A DNA stretch of 59,814 bases from a cf. Phormidesmis sp. LEGE 11477 (GTDB lineage Bacteria > Cyanobacteriota > Cyanobacteriia > Phormidesmidales > Phormidesmidaceae): assembly GCF_015207105.1 (NCBI RefSeq), contig NZ_JADEXO010000024.1, forward strand, positions 1-59,814. Direction: 5' to 3'. The number at the start of each line of letters is the position of its first letter. Position 1 is the first letter of the stretch. Below, piece by piece: positions 38,830 to 47,835 of the stretch. Under the pieces are notes generated by a model that was given only the letters and a program-made list of their open reading frames with translations, was not told the DNA's origin and made no database searches. The position numbers and the translations under genes are program-made.

Positions 38830-39753
38830 TTACTGGTTGGTTGCCTGCTTGATGCCAGAAGACTGGTCGATAATGCCAAGGCTACGGAAGTAGCGACCGC
38901 CCACACCGAATAGAAAGCTTGCATAGGCTAATGCTTGGAGCAGGTAAATGTGATCTCGATAGCCTAGGAGCGTTTTAAACAAGATGCCAGGAAAGCTTTT
39001 GTCAGGTAGAACGGCGCTAGCGTCCCACAGCTGCGGCCCTAGAATACAGGACTGACTGCTGATACATAGATCTAGATCAGGCTTGATAATACTTATGGCA
39101 GTGAAGGCCGCATCTAGATTTTTGCAGACGGACACGACTAGTCCAGCAACGATCAACAATAGGAAAATGCCCATCGCTTGAAAGAACAGTTTGAGATTGA
39201 TGCTTACTCCAAACTTGAACAAGGCAATGCCAATCAGGAACGCCCCAAAGAGTCCAGCTACGGCTCCGCCAATGCCGGCTACGCTTTGCTCTAAGTTGCT
39301 AAACAAAAACAAGACAGTCTCAAAGCCTTCACGCAGCACCGCAATACACACTAAGCTAAAGACGCTGATACTCGCGCCTTCTGAGTCAGCCAAAGCATCT
39401 TTGAGCGAGCCTTCTACTGCTCCTTTCATATTTTTGGCTTGCTGCGTCATCCAGATCAGCATCCAGCTCAGCATGACAATAGCGACACTGCCGAAGAGAA
39501 CGCCCAGCAGTGGCTTGAGCAGTCCCTGAAGCGCAGGTAGGGTGTACTGCACCTGGGTTAGGGTAAGGCCCAGAAAAATGCCGATCAGTATGCTGCCGGC
39601 GATACCTGCGGCTACTCCTCCGTATACCCATTTATTCAGCTCGGTGCGGTTTGCTTTGTTCAAACAGGCCAGCACGATACCGACGACTAGGGCCGCTTCT
39701 ACGCCTTCTCTAAGCGTGATGACGAAGGTTGGAATAGCTGAGGAAAAATCCAT
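38830..39753 (-). CDS. FTR1 family iron permease
   Basis: High-affinity iron permease of the FTR1/EfeU type, 307 residues, seven predicted membrane segments. Seen: two REGxE iron-binding motifs, LREGVEAALVVGIVL in segment 1 (about 14-28) and LREGFETVLFLFS in segment 4 (about 140-152). A Cys-containing loop (LDLCISSQSCILG) lies between the later segments. No EfeO/EfeB or multicopper oxidase partner is found near it, so it may act alone or with partners elsewhere. It is likely controlled by iron (Fur), but I see no clear Fur box. Upstream lies the dioxygenase gene on the same strand, about 75 bases away, possibly in one transcript. Confidence 0.93.
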   Translation of the reverse strand: MDFSSAIPTFVITLREGVEAALVVGIVLACLNKANRTELNKWVYGGVAAGIAGSILIGIFLGLTLTQVQYTLPALQGLLKPLLGVLFGSVAIVMLSWMLIWMTQQAKNMKGAVEGSLKDALADSEGASISVFSLVCIAVLREGFETVLFLFSNLEQSVAGIGGAVAGLFGAFLIGIALFKFGVSINLKLFFQAMGIFLLLIVAGLVVSVCKNLDAAFTAISIIKPDLDLCISSQSCILGPQLWDASAVLPDKSFPGILFKTLLGYRDHIYLLQALAYASFLFGVGGRYFRSLGIIDQSSGIKQATNQ

Positions 39754-39829
39754 GACAACAGGCAGTGGCTTACGGTAAGGACTATGATTGATTATGGCCT
39801 GAATCCGTCAACTTGAGGGGCACAAAGCC

Positions 39830-40789
39830 TCAAGCTAAGCCAATCTCCTTTAATCTTTGCTGCAAATATTCTTCAGCGGTCTGAGCCGGAAATAGCTGAT
39901 TGCCGCCCGTTTTTTCTATGCAGCTAGAGAGCGGGGTGAGATCGAACTCAGGGCGCGGGTGAACAAAGAAGGGCATAGAAAAGCGGCGATTGCGGCTGCT
40001 AGTCGGGTTGACAACGCGATGAGTAGTGCTTTTGAGCAGGCCGTTGCTCAGTGACTGCAGCATATCGCCCGTATCGACGATGATTTGTCCAGGCGTCGTC
40101 TGTACGGGCAGCCAGTCTCCATTTGGCTGAAGCAGCTCTAGCCCAGGCGTTGTGGCTTCGCATAGCAGAGTGATTAGGTTGATGTCTTCGTGAGGGGCGG
40201 CGCGCTGGCTAGCAGGGATAGCATCCGCCGAGACTGGCGGGTAGTGAATGATGCGTAGGATAGTTTGGCCTTCGGCAACTTGCGTAGAGAAAAAATCACT
40301 GGGCTGCTGTAGGTACTGGGCGCAGGCTTGCATGAGCTGACTGGCACAGGTTTCGAGCTGCTCGAATAGGGCGCTCATCACCGGTCGAAACTGGGGGACT
40401 TCTTTGGGCCAAAGGTTTTCTGGGTAGCTGACAGGATGGGCGGTGAGCTTTTCTCTGCCTAGGTGCCAAAACTCTTTTAGATCAGGGGCAGCGCTGTCTT
40501 TGGCGTGCTCTTTGCCAAACTGGGTGAACCCGCGCTGGCCTTTCATCTGGGCGATCGCATACTGCATTTTCGTCGATTCGGGCAGCGCAAAAAAGGCTTC
40601 TGCTGTGCCGTAGGCCGTATCGATCAGGCGCTGTTCTATCCCGTGATTGACTAGGGCAAAAAACCCTAAATCCGCGAGCGCATCACCTAGGGCCGAAACA
40701 AAAGCCACGCGCTGACTACTGTCCCCAGCTGAATTAAAATCTTTGAGGTCTAAAACGGGAATGGTTTGAGCAGTCATGACTAGCGTCAA
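39830..40789 (-). CDS. isopenicillin N synthase family Fe(II)/2-oxoglutarate dioxygenase
   Basis: Non-haem iron oxygenase of the IPNS/GA20-oxidase superfamily, 319 residues; substrate unknown. Seen: DIOX_N-type N-terminal domain (IPVLDLKDF, FFALVNHGIEQRLID), and 2OG-FeII_Oxy core with iron ligands His and Asp in PHEDINLITLL, the distal His in STTHRVVNP, and the RxS 2-oxoglutarate-binding motif in NRRFSMPFF. All needed residues are present. Upstream of the start there is an 8-base-stem hairpin (40815-40836) that could be regulatory. Shares orientation with the FTR1 gene; any link to iron handling is inference. Confidence 0.9.
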   Translation of the reverse strand: MTLVMTAQTIPVLDLKDFNSAGDSSQRVAFVSALGDALADLGFFALVNHGIEQRLIDTAYGTAEAFFALPESTKMQYAIAQMKGQRGFTQFGKEHAKDSAAPDLKEFWHLGREKLTAHPVSYPENLWPKEVPQFRPVMSALFEQLETCASQLMQACAQYLQQPSDFFSTQVAEGQTILRIIHYPPVSADAIPASQRAAPHEDINLITLLCEATTPGLELLQPNGDWLPVQTTPGQIIVDTGDMLQSLSNGLLKSTTHRVVNPTSSRNRRFSMPFFVHPRPEFDLTPLSSCIEKTGGNQLFPAQTAEEYLQQRLKEIGLA

Positions 40790-40814
40790 GGAATTTCAAG
40801 AATGGTTATTCTAA

Positions 40815-40836
40815 CAGTTGCCTTTTCAGGCAACTG
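40815..40836. promoter_or_regulatory. hairpin upstream of the dioxygenase gene
   Basis: Perfect 8-base inverted repeat CAGTTGCC/GGCAACTG with a 6-base spacer, 26 bases before the ATG of the leftward dioxygenase gene. Could be an operator or leader hairpin; no binding protein is known to me. Confidence 0.5.
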
Positions 40837-40856
40837 ACGGATGCTATACAAATTTG

Positions 40857-41034
40857 TCCTTAGTGAATGAGAATTTAATAAACTGTCTGATTTCAAGTCT
40901 TACCGCAAGCCCTCATCCTAAATCCTTCTCCCTGGGGGAGAAGGACTTCAAGCTCCCTCTCCTTCGGGAGAGGGTTGGGGTGAGGGCGGCAGAAAATGTG
41001 CATCTTATTAAATTTTCGATCCTTAGTGAATGAG
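40857..41034. mobile_element. MITE-like palindromic element with flanking direct repeats
   Basis: A 178-base structure: the 15-base direct repeat TCCTTAGTGAATGAG at 40857-40871 and 41020-41034; just inside, a 10-base inverted pair AATTTAATAA (40872-40881) and TTATTAAATT (41005-41014); and in the middle a palindromic block (40909-40987) with outer stem GCCCTCA/TGAGGGC and two inner hairpins (CCTTCTCCC/GGGAGAAGG and CCCTCTCC/GGAGAGGG). The central block resembles a repeat widespread in cyanobacterial genomes. Non-coding. The flanking repeats look like target-site duplications but are longer than usual for known insertion sequences. Confidence 0.6.
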
Positions 41035-41187
41035 CCAGCAGACGAATCTTCCTAAGCCGGAAGTCTTTGATGCATTCGGGTTAAAGGAAGCGGTAGACTC
41101 TAAGACAAAGATACAAAAAGAAAAGATACAAAGTTTACGCTGTCTTTGTTGCGCTGTTCCCTTTGCACTGCTTTTGGCGCTGCTCTA

Positions 41188-41586
41188 ATGCTCTCCTTAA
41201 AATCTCTGCTGGTTGATAAGTTCTTGTCGGTTTGGTGGGCTGTAGTGATTGCGATGCTAGCGCTGCCGTTTGCCGTCTGGCTATTAAACGTAGTTAACGC
41301 GCCTGCTGAGTCAGATATCTGCCGACTCTTTAGCGGTCACCAAGTCTGCATTAATAGCATTCGCCGTAGCGCCAAAAGCTATTGGGAGTATCGAACTGTC
41401 GTAAGTATAGATGGCGTTAGACAGCCACTGGAGCTTTATAACTGCCGCGATCGCGCTCGGATCTTAGCTAGTGACGGCAGCATTGTTCCTTTTTTGACGG
41501 GTAAAACTGGCGATTGGGTCTGCCAGCTGACTGTACCTACCCGGTCCAAACAGATTAGAGAACGCGGCGAAATCAAGATGCGCTGA
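41188..41586 (+). CDS. hypothetical membrane-anchored protein
   Basis: 132 residues with ATG 41188 as start; a TTG at 41146 would add 14 residues and has no support. Seen: one membrane segment at about 14-36 (VWWAVVIAMLALPFAVWLLN), then a small Cys-containing domain of about 90 residues (SDICRLFSGHQVCINSIRR, YNCRDRARI, WVCQLTV) with four cysteines that could form disulfides outside the membrane. Family not recognised. Convergent with the DNA ligase gene (90 bases apart). Just to the left lies the MITE-like element. Confidence 0.65.
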   Translation: MLSLKSLLVDKFLSVWWAVVIAMLALPFAVWLLNVVNAPAESDICRLFSGHQVCINSIRRSAKSYWEYRTVVSIDGVRQPLELYNCRDRARILASDGSIVPFLTGKTGDWVCQLTVPTRSKQIRERGEIKMR

Positions 41587-41675
41587 CTTCGGCTCCGCTC
41601 AGCTTTGCGGTCATCTCGCCTGAGGGTTGAGTGGAGTCGTAGGCGCTTCCTTTTCTCGTAGAATAGCCCGGCTTC

Positions 41676-43313
41676 TTAGACTCGGCTTTTTAGTAGCGCG
41701 ATCGCACTTGCTAGCGTATCTGCTTCTTTCATCGGTTTATCTGTTCGCCAGCGCAGAATTCTAGGGAAGCGCACCGCAATTCCCGACTTGTGCCGCTTTG
41801 ATTCAGCAATGCCCTCAAAGCCAATCTCAAAGACATGAAACGGCTCAACCGAGCGCACCGGACCAAATTTTTCATTGGTATGTCGGCGAATCCAGCGATC
41901 TAGCTTTTCAATCTCGGCATTGTCTAGACCAGAATATGCCTTGGTAAAGGGCACCAGCGTCCTGCCTTCTCCTTGGCCTTTCCACAGCGCAAATGTATAG
42001 TCAGTAAATAGGTTAGAGCGCTTACCGGTCCCTGCTTGGGCATAGATCATCACCGCGTCCAAAGTCATCGGATCGACCTTATGCTTCCACCAGTAGCCGC
42101 GCTTTCTACCGACTAAGTAAGGGCTGTTTAGGGCTTTTAGCATCAGCCCTTCTGCGCCCATGGCTCTAGATTGCGATCGCCAGTCTTCTAACGCTTCAAA
42201 CGTCTCGAACGCTAGCGGCTTTGCATAGCTAATACACTCATTGGGATGCTGGTCAATCAAAGCCGTCATCGCTGCTCGTCTAGCCTGTAAGGGCATGGTT
42301 CGAATATCCTCACCCTCCTTTTCTAGTAAGTCGTAGGCGATGAAATGCACCGGATTTTCTGCCATCAGCTTCTTAGTTACTCGCTTTCGGCCCAGCCGCT
42401 TTTGCAAAAAATTGAAGTCTAGCGGTTTCTCTGCATCCCAACAGACAATCTCGCCATCTAGTACAGTTCCATCAGGTATCACGCCGACTGCCGACTCGAA
42501 CTCAGGAAACTGGTGGGTAATCAGATCTTCTCCTCGCGACCAGATAAATAGCTGGCCCTCCCGGTAGATCAGCTGAGCGCGAATGCCATCCCATTTCCAC
42601 TCAGCCTGCCACTGCTCCATCGGCTCAGCCGCAAACTTTTCTACATCAATCGGCGCTGCCAAAAAGAAGGGATAAGGTCTACTGGGGCTTGCATCGGTTT
42701 CATCTGGATCGATCAGAGCCTGATAAAACTCGCCCGTAGTCTCAATGTCGCCCATCAGCCGATGGGTTAGAACCGCCTCTGTCAGCCCATACTCCGCCGA
42801 CAGCGCTTTGACCACTAGCTTGGTACTTGCCCCCATCCGAAAAGCGCCCGTTAGCACCTTGTTGAGCACGAAGATCTCATCGTCTTGTAAATTAGCCCAC
42901 CAGTCGATAACGAGGTTTTTCAGGCGATCGCTTTCCTTATCCTTAATTTCCTTGACCTGCGGAATCACCGACTCCATCCACTCATGCAGCGGCGTGTCAC
43001 CCCCTGCGCTCGAAGTACCCGTTGGCTCGATTGAGACATCGCGCAGCAGCAAGGCAATAGTCTCTGCCGTATCGCCGACATGCGAGGCGCTCTCCTCAAA
43101 CAGCCATTCTGGTATCTCTGAAATCTGTAAAAAGATCTCGCGCAGCACCCGAGAAGTAATCAGCCGCTTTCGCGTTTTACTCATCAGCAGATAAAGCGCC
43201 CATATCGCATTTTGGGGGTTTTCATCGTGAAAGTATTGCTGTATGGCCCTGACTTTTGCGTTCGTCGATGTGGTGGCATCTACGTCTAAAAACAGCTGCG
43301 TAAATCGTTTCAT
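41676..43313 (-). CDS. ATP-dependent DNA ligase (bacterial ligase-exonuclease group)
   Basis: ATP-dependent DNA ligase of the group usually encoded with a ligase-associated exonuclease and Lhr-like helicase. 545 residues. Seen: N-terminal DNA-binding domain starting MKRFTQLFLDVDATTSTNAKV (about 1-200), the adenylation motif with the catalytic Lys in EWKWDGIRAQL (about 238), motifs FIWSRGED, VLDGEIVCW, HFIAYDLLEKEGEDI, AEGLMLKAL, YWWKHK, and a C-terminal OB domain (about 425-545). All motifs are intact. The match with the group's N-terminus is good, and the exonuclease partner is encoded 32 kb to the left instead of next door. The NAD-dependent LigA is not in the window. Monocistronic here. 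Confidence 0.93.
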   Translation of the reverse strand: MKRFTQLFLDVDATTSTNAKVRAIQQYFHDENPQNAIWALYLLMSKTRKRLITSRVLREIFLQISEIPEWLFEESASHVGDTAETIALLLRDVSIEPTGTSSAGGDTPLHEWMESVIPQVKEIKDKESDRLKNLVIDWWANLQDDEIFVLNKVLTGAFRMGASTKLVVKALSAEYGLTEAVLTHRLMGDIETTGEFYQALIDPDETDASPSRPYPFFLAAPIDVEKFAAEPMEQWQAEWKWDGIRAQLIYREGQLFIWSRGEDLITHQFPEFESAVGVIPDGTVLDGEIVCWDAEKPLDFNFLQKRLGRKRVTKKLMAENPVHFIAYDLLEKEGEDIRTMPLQARRAAMTALIDQHPNECISYAKPLAFETFEALEDWRSQSRAMGAEGLMLKALNSPYLVGRKRGYWWKHKVDPMTLDAVMIYAQAGTGKRSNLFTDYTFALWKGQGEGRTLVPFTKAYSGLDNAEIEKLDRWIRRHTNEKFGPVRSVEPFHVFEIGFEGIAESKRHKSGIAVRFPRILRWRTDKPMKEADTLASAIALLKSRV

Positions 43314-43431
43314 GCTCTCTAATAGTCTTAGTCTCGGGCATTATTAAATTATTTGCTGACATTTGAGAAAGGTGAGTACTCAGCCTTTACGATGTTAAAG
43401 TTCGCAACATTTTGATATATCCAGAGTTCCA

Positions 43432-44364
43432 TTGAAGTTATCTGATACCGACTTTGCCAATACAGAGGCGACGCCTCCGTGTGATATGAAAAAAGCTGAC
43501 GAGCACGATAGTCGTGATCCTAGCCAAAGTAAGGCTTCTGATCGTGAAGCTAGCGTTACAGACCACCCTTTGGCTAGTGCTGAAGCGGCTAATACTGAAG
43601 TGCAAGCTACGATTAGAAGAACCCGCTCTAGAACCAAGCTTTCTACCAAACCTAAATCCACATCGAAGCTTTCATCGCCTGTTTTGTCTACTAATTTGCC
43701 CAGTGATTCGCCTAGTAAGAAAAACAGCACCAGCGATTCTTCACCTGAGCCTCCTAAAACAGCAAGTAAAAGGAAGGAGCGTGATGCTACTGCTAATTCA
43801 CTCAAGCCAGGTAGCAAGTCAGACAGAAAAACTATCAAAACCCAGCCTAGTCCGCCAGCGAACTCTTGGCCTGTGACTCAAAGTAGCGATCTAATCACCA
43901 TCTTTATTGATGGCTCTAATCTTTTCTATGCAGCCTCCCATTTGAACATAGAAGTAGACTATCGCCGTCTCTTGACCTCTCTAGTCAGAGGCCGTCGTCT
44001 GCTGCGGGCGTATTTCTACACGGGCGTAGATCCTCAAAACGAAAAGCAGCGTGGCTTTTTGCTGTGGCTCAACCGTCATGGGCATCGTGTCGTCAGCAAA
44101 GAGCTAACCAATCTACCCGATGGCTCTCGCAAGGCAAACATGCATGTAGAGATGGCCGTTGATATGATGCGTATTGCAGAATACTGTCCAAATATCACTT
44201 TACTAGGCGGCGATGGCAACCTGGCTTACGCGCTGCAGGTGCTAAGTCAGCGCGGTACGTTTATTGAGGTGGTGAGCCTGCAGTCTATGACTAGCGATAG
44301 CCTGATTGACTTAGCTGATTCGTACACGGATTTGGCGGACTTGCGCGATGCGATTAAGCGCTAA
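43432..44364 (+). CDS. NYN domain (LabA/DUF88-like) protein with disordered N-terminus
   Basis: 310 residues from a TTG at 43432; an ATG at 43486 (292 residues) is an equally possible start, and neither has a strong ribosome site. Residues about 1-140 are low-complexity, rich in Ser, Lys, Thr and Pro, and probably disordered. From about 145 to 305 there is a PIN-like NYN domain: IFIDGSNLFYAAS with the first Asp, NMHVEMAVDMMRIAEY, LLGGDGNLAYALQVL and SLIDLADSYTDL. The acidic residues expected at a metal-dependent RNase site are present. LabA, its relative in Synechococcus, affects circadian output; this protein's role is not known. Confidence 0.82.
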   Translation: MKLSDTDFANTEATPPCDMKKADEHDSRDPSQSKASDREASVTDHPLASAEAANTEVQATIRRTRSRTKLSTKPKSTSKLSSPVLSTNLPSDSPSKKNSTSDSSPEPPKTASKRKERDATANSLKPGSKSDRKTIKTQPSPPANSWPVTQSSDLITIFIDGSNLFYAASHLNIEVDYRRLLTSLVRGRRLLRAYFYTGVDPQNEKQRGFLLWLNRHGHRVVSKELTNLPDGSRKANMHVEMAVDMMRIAEYCPNITLLGGDGNLAYALQVLSQRGTFIEVVSLQSMTSDSLIDLADSYTDLADLRDAIKR

Positions 44365-44370
44365 ACTCAC

Positions 44371-44400
44371 AGCTGCGGACAACTGCGGACAACTGCGGAC
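44371..44400. repeat. three 10-base tandem repeats
   Basis: Three direct copies of A(G/A)CTGCGGAC right after the NYN gene stop. Short simple repeat, function unknown. Confidence 0.7.
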
Positions 44401-44450
44401 TCTGGGCGATCGCATCCGACTTGCACCTAACAGCTAACAATGAACTAGCG

Positions 44451-45191
44451 TTACAAGACTAGCAGCAGACCAGAATAGCCAACTGCTCCAATAGCAAACG
44501 TCCAAAATCGACTCTCCCTTTCTTGAGGCAGCTCTTCTTTCAAGATGTTCAAGATGATACCGCCAGCTAGAAAGGCAAACAGCACGGCTGTGATGGCTTC
44601 GTCTATCTCGGTTTGGGTACCAATTACCCAGCCACAGATGACAGCCGCTGCTAATATCCACTTACCCACGCGAGAATAAGGCCGTTTGTGGTCTTCCCAT
44701 AGGCTGTAGTCGTTGACTAGAAAGTGAAGCGCCATAGCGATCACATACAGCCACAGCCCGATTAAGCTCGGTTCTTCGCGATGCATCAGTAAATAGCCGA
44801 TCAGCGCGTTATACAGTCCAAAAGACACCATGTGTAGCCAAAACACACCCGGTTGGGTCTCGTCGCCATCGCCTTCTTGTCTGCTTCGATGCCTAGAAAC
44901 CTTAGCGGCTCTTTCTAGACCATAGAATGCAATCATCCCTAGCAACGCTAGGACATACACATGGTGTTCAATCGCCGAGAGGGCAGTGGTACTCTCTTGA
45001 AATTCTGATTGGGCCTCACTCAAGTCAGGCAGCACATGGACAAAGACATAGGCGACCGAGACCCCGCTACCGAAAGAAAGCCATCGACTGCGAGGCGATC
45101 GCTTCAAGAACTTGAACCGGCTAGCCACCACGTGAATTAGCGCTAGGAAAAGTGCAGATAGTCCAGCTAGTACAACATCAGAGCTATGCAT
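44451..45191 (-). CDS. ZIP-like predicted membrane protein
   Basis: 246 residues with about seven or eight membrane segments. The stretch SFGSGVSVAYVFVHVLPDLSE resembles the ZIP metal transporter segment ending in a His-x-x-Pro-type motif, and LFAFLAGGIILNILKEELPQE resembles a later ZIP segment. Metal ligands in the canonical ZIP segments 4 and 5 are not fully recognisable: ALHFLVNDYSLWEDHKR contains His, Asp and Glu. So transport of divalent metal is possible, not shown. Conserved in cyanobacteria in my memory but unnamed. Followed upstream (in its own direction) by a small lipoprotein gene 21 bases away, probably one operon. Confidence 0.7.
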   Translation of the reverse strand: MHSSDVVLAGLSALFLALIHVVASRFKFLKRSPRSRWLSFGSGVSVAYVFVHVLPDLSEAQSEFQESTTALSAIEHHVYVLALLGMIAFYGLERAAKVSRHRSRQEGDGDETQPGVFWLHMVSFGLYNALIGYLLMHREEPSLIGLWLYVIAMALHFLVNDYSLWEDHKRPYSRVGKWILAAAVICGWVIGTQTEIDEAITAVLFAFLAGGIILNILKEELPQERESRFWTFAIGAVGYSGLLLVL

Positions 45192-45212
45192 TGCTATGGC
45201 TACTGATTACGG

Positions 45213-45485
45213 CTACTGAATCGAGCTGCTGTCGCTGCGGCGAGCTTGAGACGCGCCTTGCTGTGACAGGACATCTTCGTCTATTGATTCGTCACTTAAA
45301 TTACTCTGAGCTCTTTGGACATCGGCAGGCGTAGCCTCAGGCACATTCATTTGGCTAGCCGATGTATCAGACGGCGTACAAGCCGTTGTCATCAACATCA
45401 CCAGCAGCCCCGCTACTAGCACAATGACCAAGCGCCGCAATCTACCTAGCGTCACTAGCTGGCCCACATGTAGAAAATTGTTCAT
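45213..45485 (-). CDS. small predicted lipoprotein
   Basis: 90 residues. Seen: basic start, a hydrophobic segment at about 18-35 and a lipobox-like MTTAC with Cys near residue 36, then a Ser/Asp/Gln-rich tail without recognisable domain. Probably lipidated and held in the membrane with the tail outside. The basic start is rather long for a lipoprotein signal, so a simple membrane anchor is an alternative. Placed directly upstream of the ZIP-like gene on the same strand, suggesting cotranscription. Confidence 0.6.
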   Translation of the reverse strand: MNNFLHVGQLVTLGRLRRLVIVLVAGLLVMLMTTACTPSDTSASQMNVPEATPADVQRAQSNLSDESIDEDVLSQQGASQARRSDSSSIQ

Positions 45486-45662
45486 ACTCGTCTCTAGGTT
45501 GCTATCAATGAGAGTTTATAAAGATTTTCTTAAAACTCACGCTATGAGAATAAGTCACTTGCCAAAAACTTGTCTTCCGACTGAGGGCATAGTTTGAGTT
45601 AGACCACTACGCTACTAACATTCTTTCGTTTGCGTTGTCTTGATAAGAAGATTAGAAAAACC

Positions 45663-45839
45663 ATGAATAGTGACTTGGGCCGACTTGCAATCATTCTTTC
45701 AATTCTGCTACTGATTATCTTTCCTTTTGCGGGCCTAGCGCCTTTGACACTGTTATTCTTTGTTGCAGTTTGCGGGTGGGGAGCGCGTTTGTTTAGCACC
45801 GTTGTGGGCGCAACTGAGCCAAGAGACTCAGATCAGTAG
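45663..45839 (+). CDS. small hydrophobic membrane protein
   Basis: 58 residues from ATG 45663 (the TTG at 45630 is less likely). Two closely spaced hydrophobic segments at about 8-25 and 28-45 with a short polar tail (TEPRDSDQ). No family recognised. Divergent from the lipoprotein gene. Could be a stress-induced small membrane protein, but this is only a guess. Confidence 0.5.
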   Translation: MNSDLGRLAIILSILLLIIFPFAGLAPLTLLFFVAVCGWGARLFSTVVGATEPRDSDQ

Positions 45840-46058
45840 GCCAACACGGTAAGCCAGTAGACAAGCCAATCGATACACCAGTTGCCAGGCTCAAGGCTCT
45901 ACTAGCCCAAGAAGTAAGGTCTTTCTCTTGGTTCTTTCGGTATAGACCTGCTGGTATAGGTTTAGTAGAGTAAAGTGGCCTAAAAGTCTACTTTTAGGAG
46001 GTAAAAAAAGCTGTTCAAAACCGCTTTTCTAAAAGGGTACTTTAACGAAAATAAAGAG

Positions 46059-46919
46059 ATGCCCATTTCCGCTGATCAGATCCCCGCTCAGTCGCAAGAC
46101 AAACAGCCCGCTCATGAGCATGAGATGACACCCGCGCCCATTTATGATCGCGAGAGCTACAAAGGTAGTGAAAAGCTCAAAGGTAAAGTGGCGCTAATTA
46201 CTGGCGGTGATAGTGGGATTGGCAGATCGGTCGCAGTGCTGTATGCGAAAGAAGGCGCTGACGTGGCCATTTCTTACCTGGATGAGCAAAAGGACGCTGA
46301 GAAAACAAAGTCGCTAGTAGAAGCGCAAGGGCAGAAGTGCCTGCTGCTGCCTGGAGATATTAGTAACGAGACTTTCTGTCAAGAAGTCGTGCAAAAGACA
46401 GTAGATCAGCTCGGGCAGCTAGACATCCTAGTCAGCAACGCGGCTGAGCAGTACATGGAAGATGATTGGGAAGAGATTGACTCGGCTAGGCTGGGTAGCA
46501 TCTTTAGCACCAATGTCTTTCCAATGTTCTACTTCACAAAGGCGGCCTTGCCGCATCTGAAAGAGGGCAGCTCAATCATCATAACCACCTCTATCAATGC
46601 GTATAAGGGCAATGATTCGCTGCTGAGTTATTCGACCACGAAAGGGGCGAACTTGGCATTTTTGCGATCGCTTTCTCAGCGCGTTCTAGAAAAAGGCATT
46701 CGCGTTAACGGCGTTGCCCCTGGCCCAATCTGGACGCCTTTCATCCCCGACGCCTTCCCTGCCGATCAAGTAGAAGGCTTTGGCAAGCAGGTACCGATGA
46801 AGCGCCCCGGTCAACCAGTAGAAGTCGGCACCTGCTTTGTATTCCTAGCGTCCGAAGATTCCTCTTATATCACTGGGCAGGTGCTCCATCCTAATGGCGG
46901 CGTAGTAGTTGGTGCGTAG
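46059..46919 (+). CDS. SDR family oxidoreductase
   Basis: Short-chain dehydrogenase, 286 residues. Seen: N-terminal extension of about 40 residues with ESYKGSEKLKGKVALITGG, Rossmann glycine motif TGGDSGIGRS (about 49-58), NNAG-equivalent SNAAEQ, catalytic Ser in ITTSINAY, catalytic Tyr-x3-Lys in SYSTTKGANL, and PGPIWTP. The extended start and the EQYMEDDWEEI stretch place it with the general-stress group (YdaD/YhxC-like) of glucose/alcohol-type dehydrogenases. The true substrate is unknown. Hairpin terminator right after the stop. Confidence 0.92.
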   Translation: MPISADQIPAQSQDKQPAHEHEMTPAPIYDRESYKGSEKLKGKVALITGGDSGIGRSVAVLYAKEGADVAISYLDEQKDAEKTKSLVEAQGQKCLLLPGDISNETFCQEVVQKTVDQLGQLDILVSNAAEQYMEDDWEEIDSARLGSIFSTNVFPMFYFTKAALPHLKEGSSIIITTSINAYKGNDSLLSYSTTKGANLAFLRSLSQRVLEKGIRVNGVAPGPIWTPFIPDAFPADQVEGFGKQVPMKRPGQPVEVGTCFVFLASEDSSYITGQVLHPNGGVVVGA

Positions 46920-46933
46920 GTCGTTTCATGAAC

Positions 46934-46973
46934 GCCACCCTCTCTCTTGTTTAATAACAGGCGAGAGGGTGGC
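46934..46973 (+). terminator. terminator of the SDR gene
   Basis: Perfect 11-base stem GCCACCCTCTC/GAGAGGGTGGC (46934-46944 and 46963-46973) followed by AAGTTTG, 15 bases after the SDR stop. The convergent Crp gene ends at 47041. Confidence 0.75.
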
Positions 46974-47040
46974 AAGTTTGTAAAACCTAAGAGGTTTTTA
47001 GAGGAGTTTTTTTTGGGTGGAAACTCTTAAACAGAAATTT

Positions 47041-47682
47041 CTAGACAGAAATTCCCAGACTCTGAGGCGTCACAATTAGCTGACGGCGATGCACCCTTAG
47101 CCAGCCCTCATTTTTGAAATCGCGTAGCAGCCTGGTCACAGTCACTCGGGTGGTGCCAATGATCGTCGCTAGCTGATGATGGGTTAGCCTGATGGTGATG
47201 CGGACGCCATCGGGCCCAACTTGACCAAAATCTTGAGCCAGCTGAACGATCAGGCTACGTAGACGATCGGTCACTAGGCGCTTGCCCGAAAAAGCTAGCC
47301 ACGCTTCTGTCTGCTGTAAACGACGAACTAACTGCGGAAACAGGGCTGCCGATAGCGCCGGAGAAGATTCTATTTCACTGATAGACAGCGGCAGCAGGTT
47401 AACTTCACTCAGTGCGGTTGCCCAGTATGGGTGGATGTGAGTCAGTGATGCGCCAAACGCCATCGTTGAGCCGCAGAGTCCGACGATCGTCTCATTACCA
47501 TCGGCATGGATTGTATGCAGCTGAACGGTGCCCCGACAAATAATGTAGATATGCTGAGACTGTAGCGGGATGGTCAATCCGGCAGTGTAGGTAACGAGCG
47601 ATCGCTCCTCGTACAGTCTTTCTAGATGCTTGACAAATGGCGTCGATGTCTCACGAACCGGTACAGACGTAGTCAAAGACAA
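47041..47682 (-). CDS. Crp/Fnr family transcriptional regulator
   Basis: 213 residues. Seen: N-terminal cyclic-nucleotide-binding-like beta roll (about 25-120) and a C-terminal winged HTH (about 140-205) with recognition helix TTRVTVTRLLRDFKNEG, strongly like the NtcA/CysR group of cyanobacteria. No Fe-S cysteines and no clear cAMP-binding RxS motif, so the effector is unknown. Just upstream is the divergent space shared with no other gene (leuC is leftward and ends at 47836, convergent in layout only by position). The start ATG at 47682 is preceded by a short A/T-rich stretch. Confidence 0.9.
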   Translation of the reverse strand: MSLTTSVPVRETSTPFVKHLERLYEERSLVTYTAGLTIPLQSQHIYIICRGTVQLHTIHADGNETIVGLCGSTMAFGASLTHIHPYWATALSEVNLLPLSISEIESSPALSAALFPQLVRRLQQTEAWLAFSGKRLVTDRLRSLIVQLAQDFGQVGPDGVRITIRLTHHQLATIIGTTRVTVTRLLRDFKNEGWLRVHRRQLIVTPQSLGISV

Positions 47683-47835
47683 AACAATAGCCCCGATAGA
47701 TCTAATCTTTTGGACCTATCTTGCAAGACAAAAGTTAACCGTTAAAAAAGAGTAGGTTAAGAGATGTATTGCAAAATACAAAGCTCTCTAAACCTTCTCT
47801 TAACCTATTCTCGAAACATCTGCTACGAACATCTG

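Noticed and set aside
40909-40987. Possible CRISPR repeat
   Set aside because: Only one palindromic unit with two different inner hairpins; no regularly spaced repeats or spacers, so not CRISPR.
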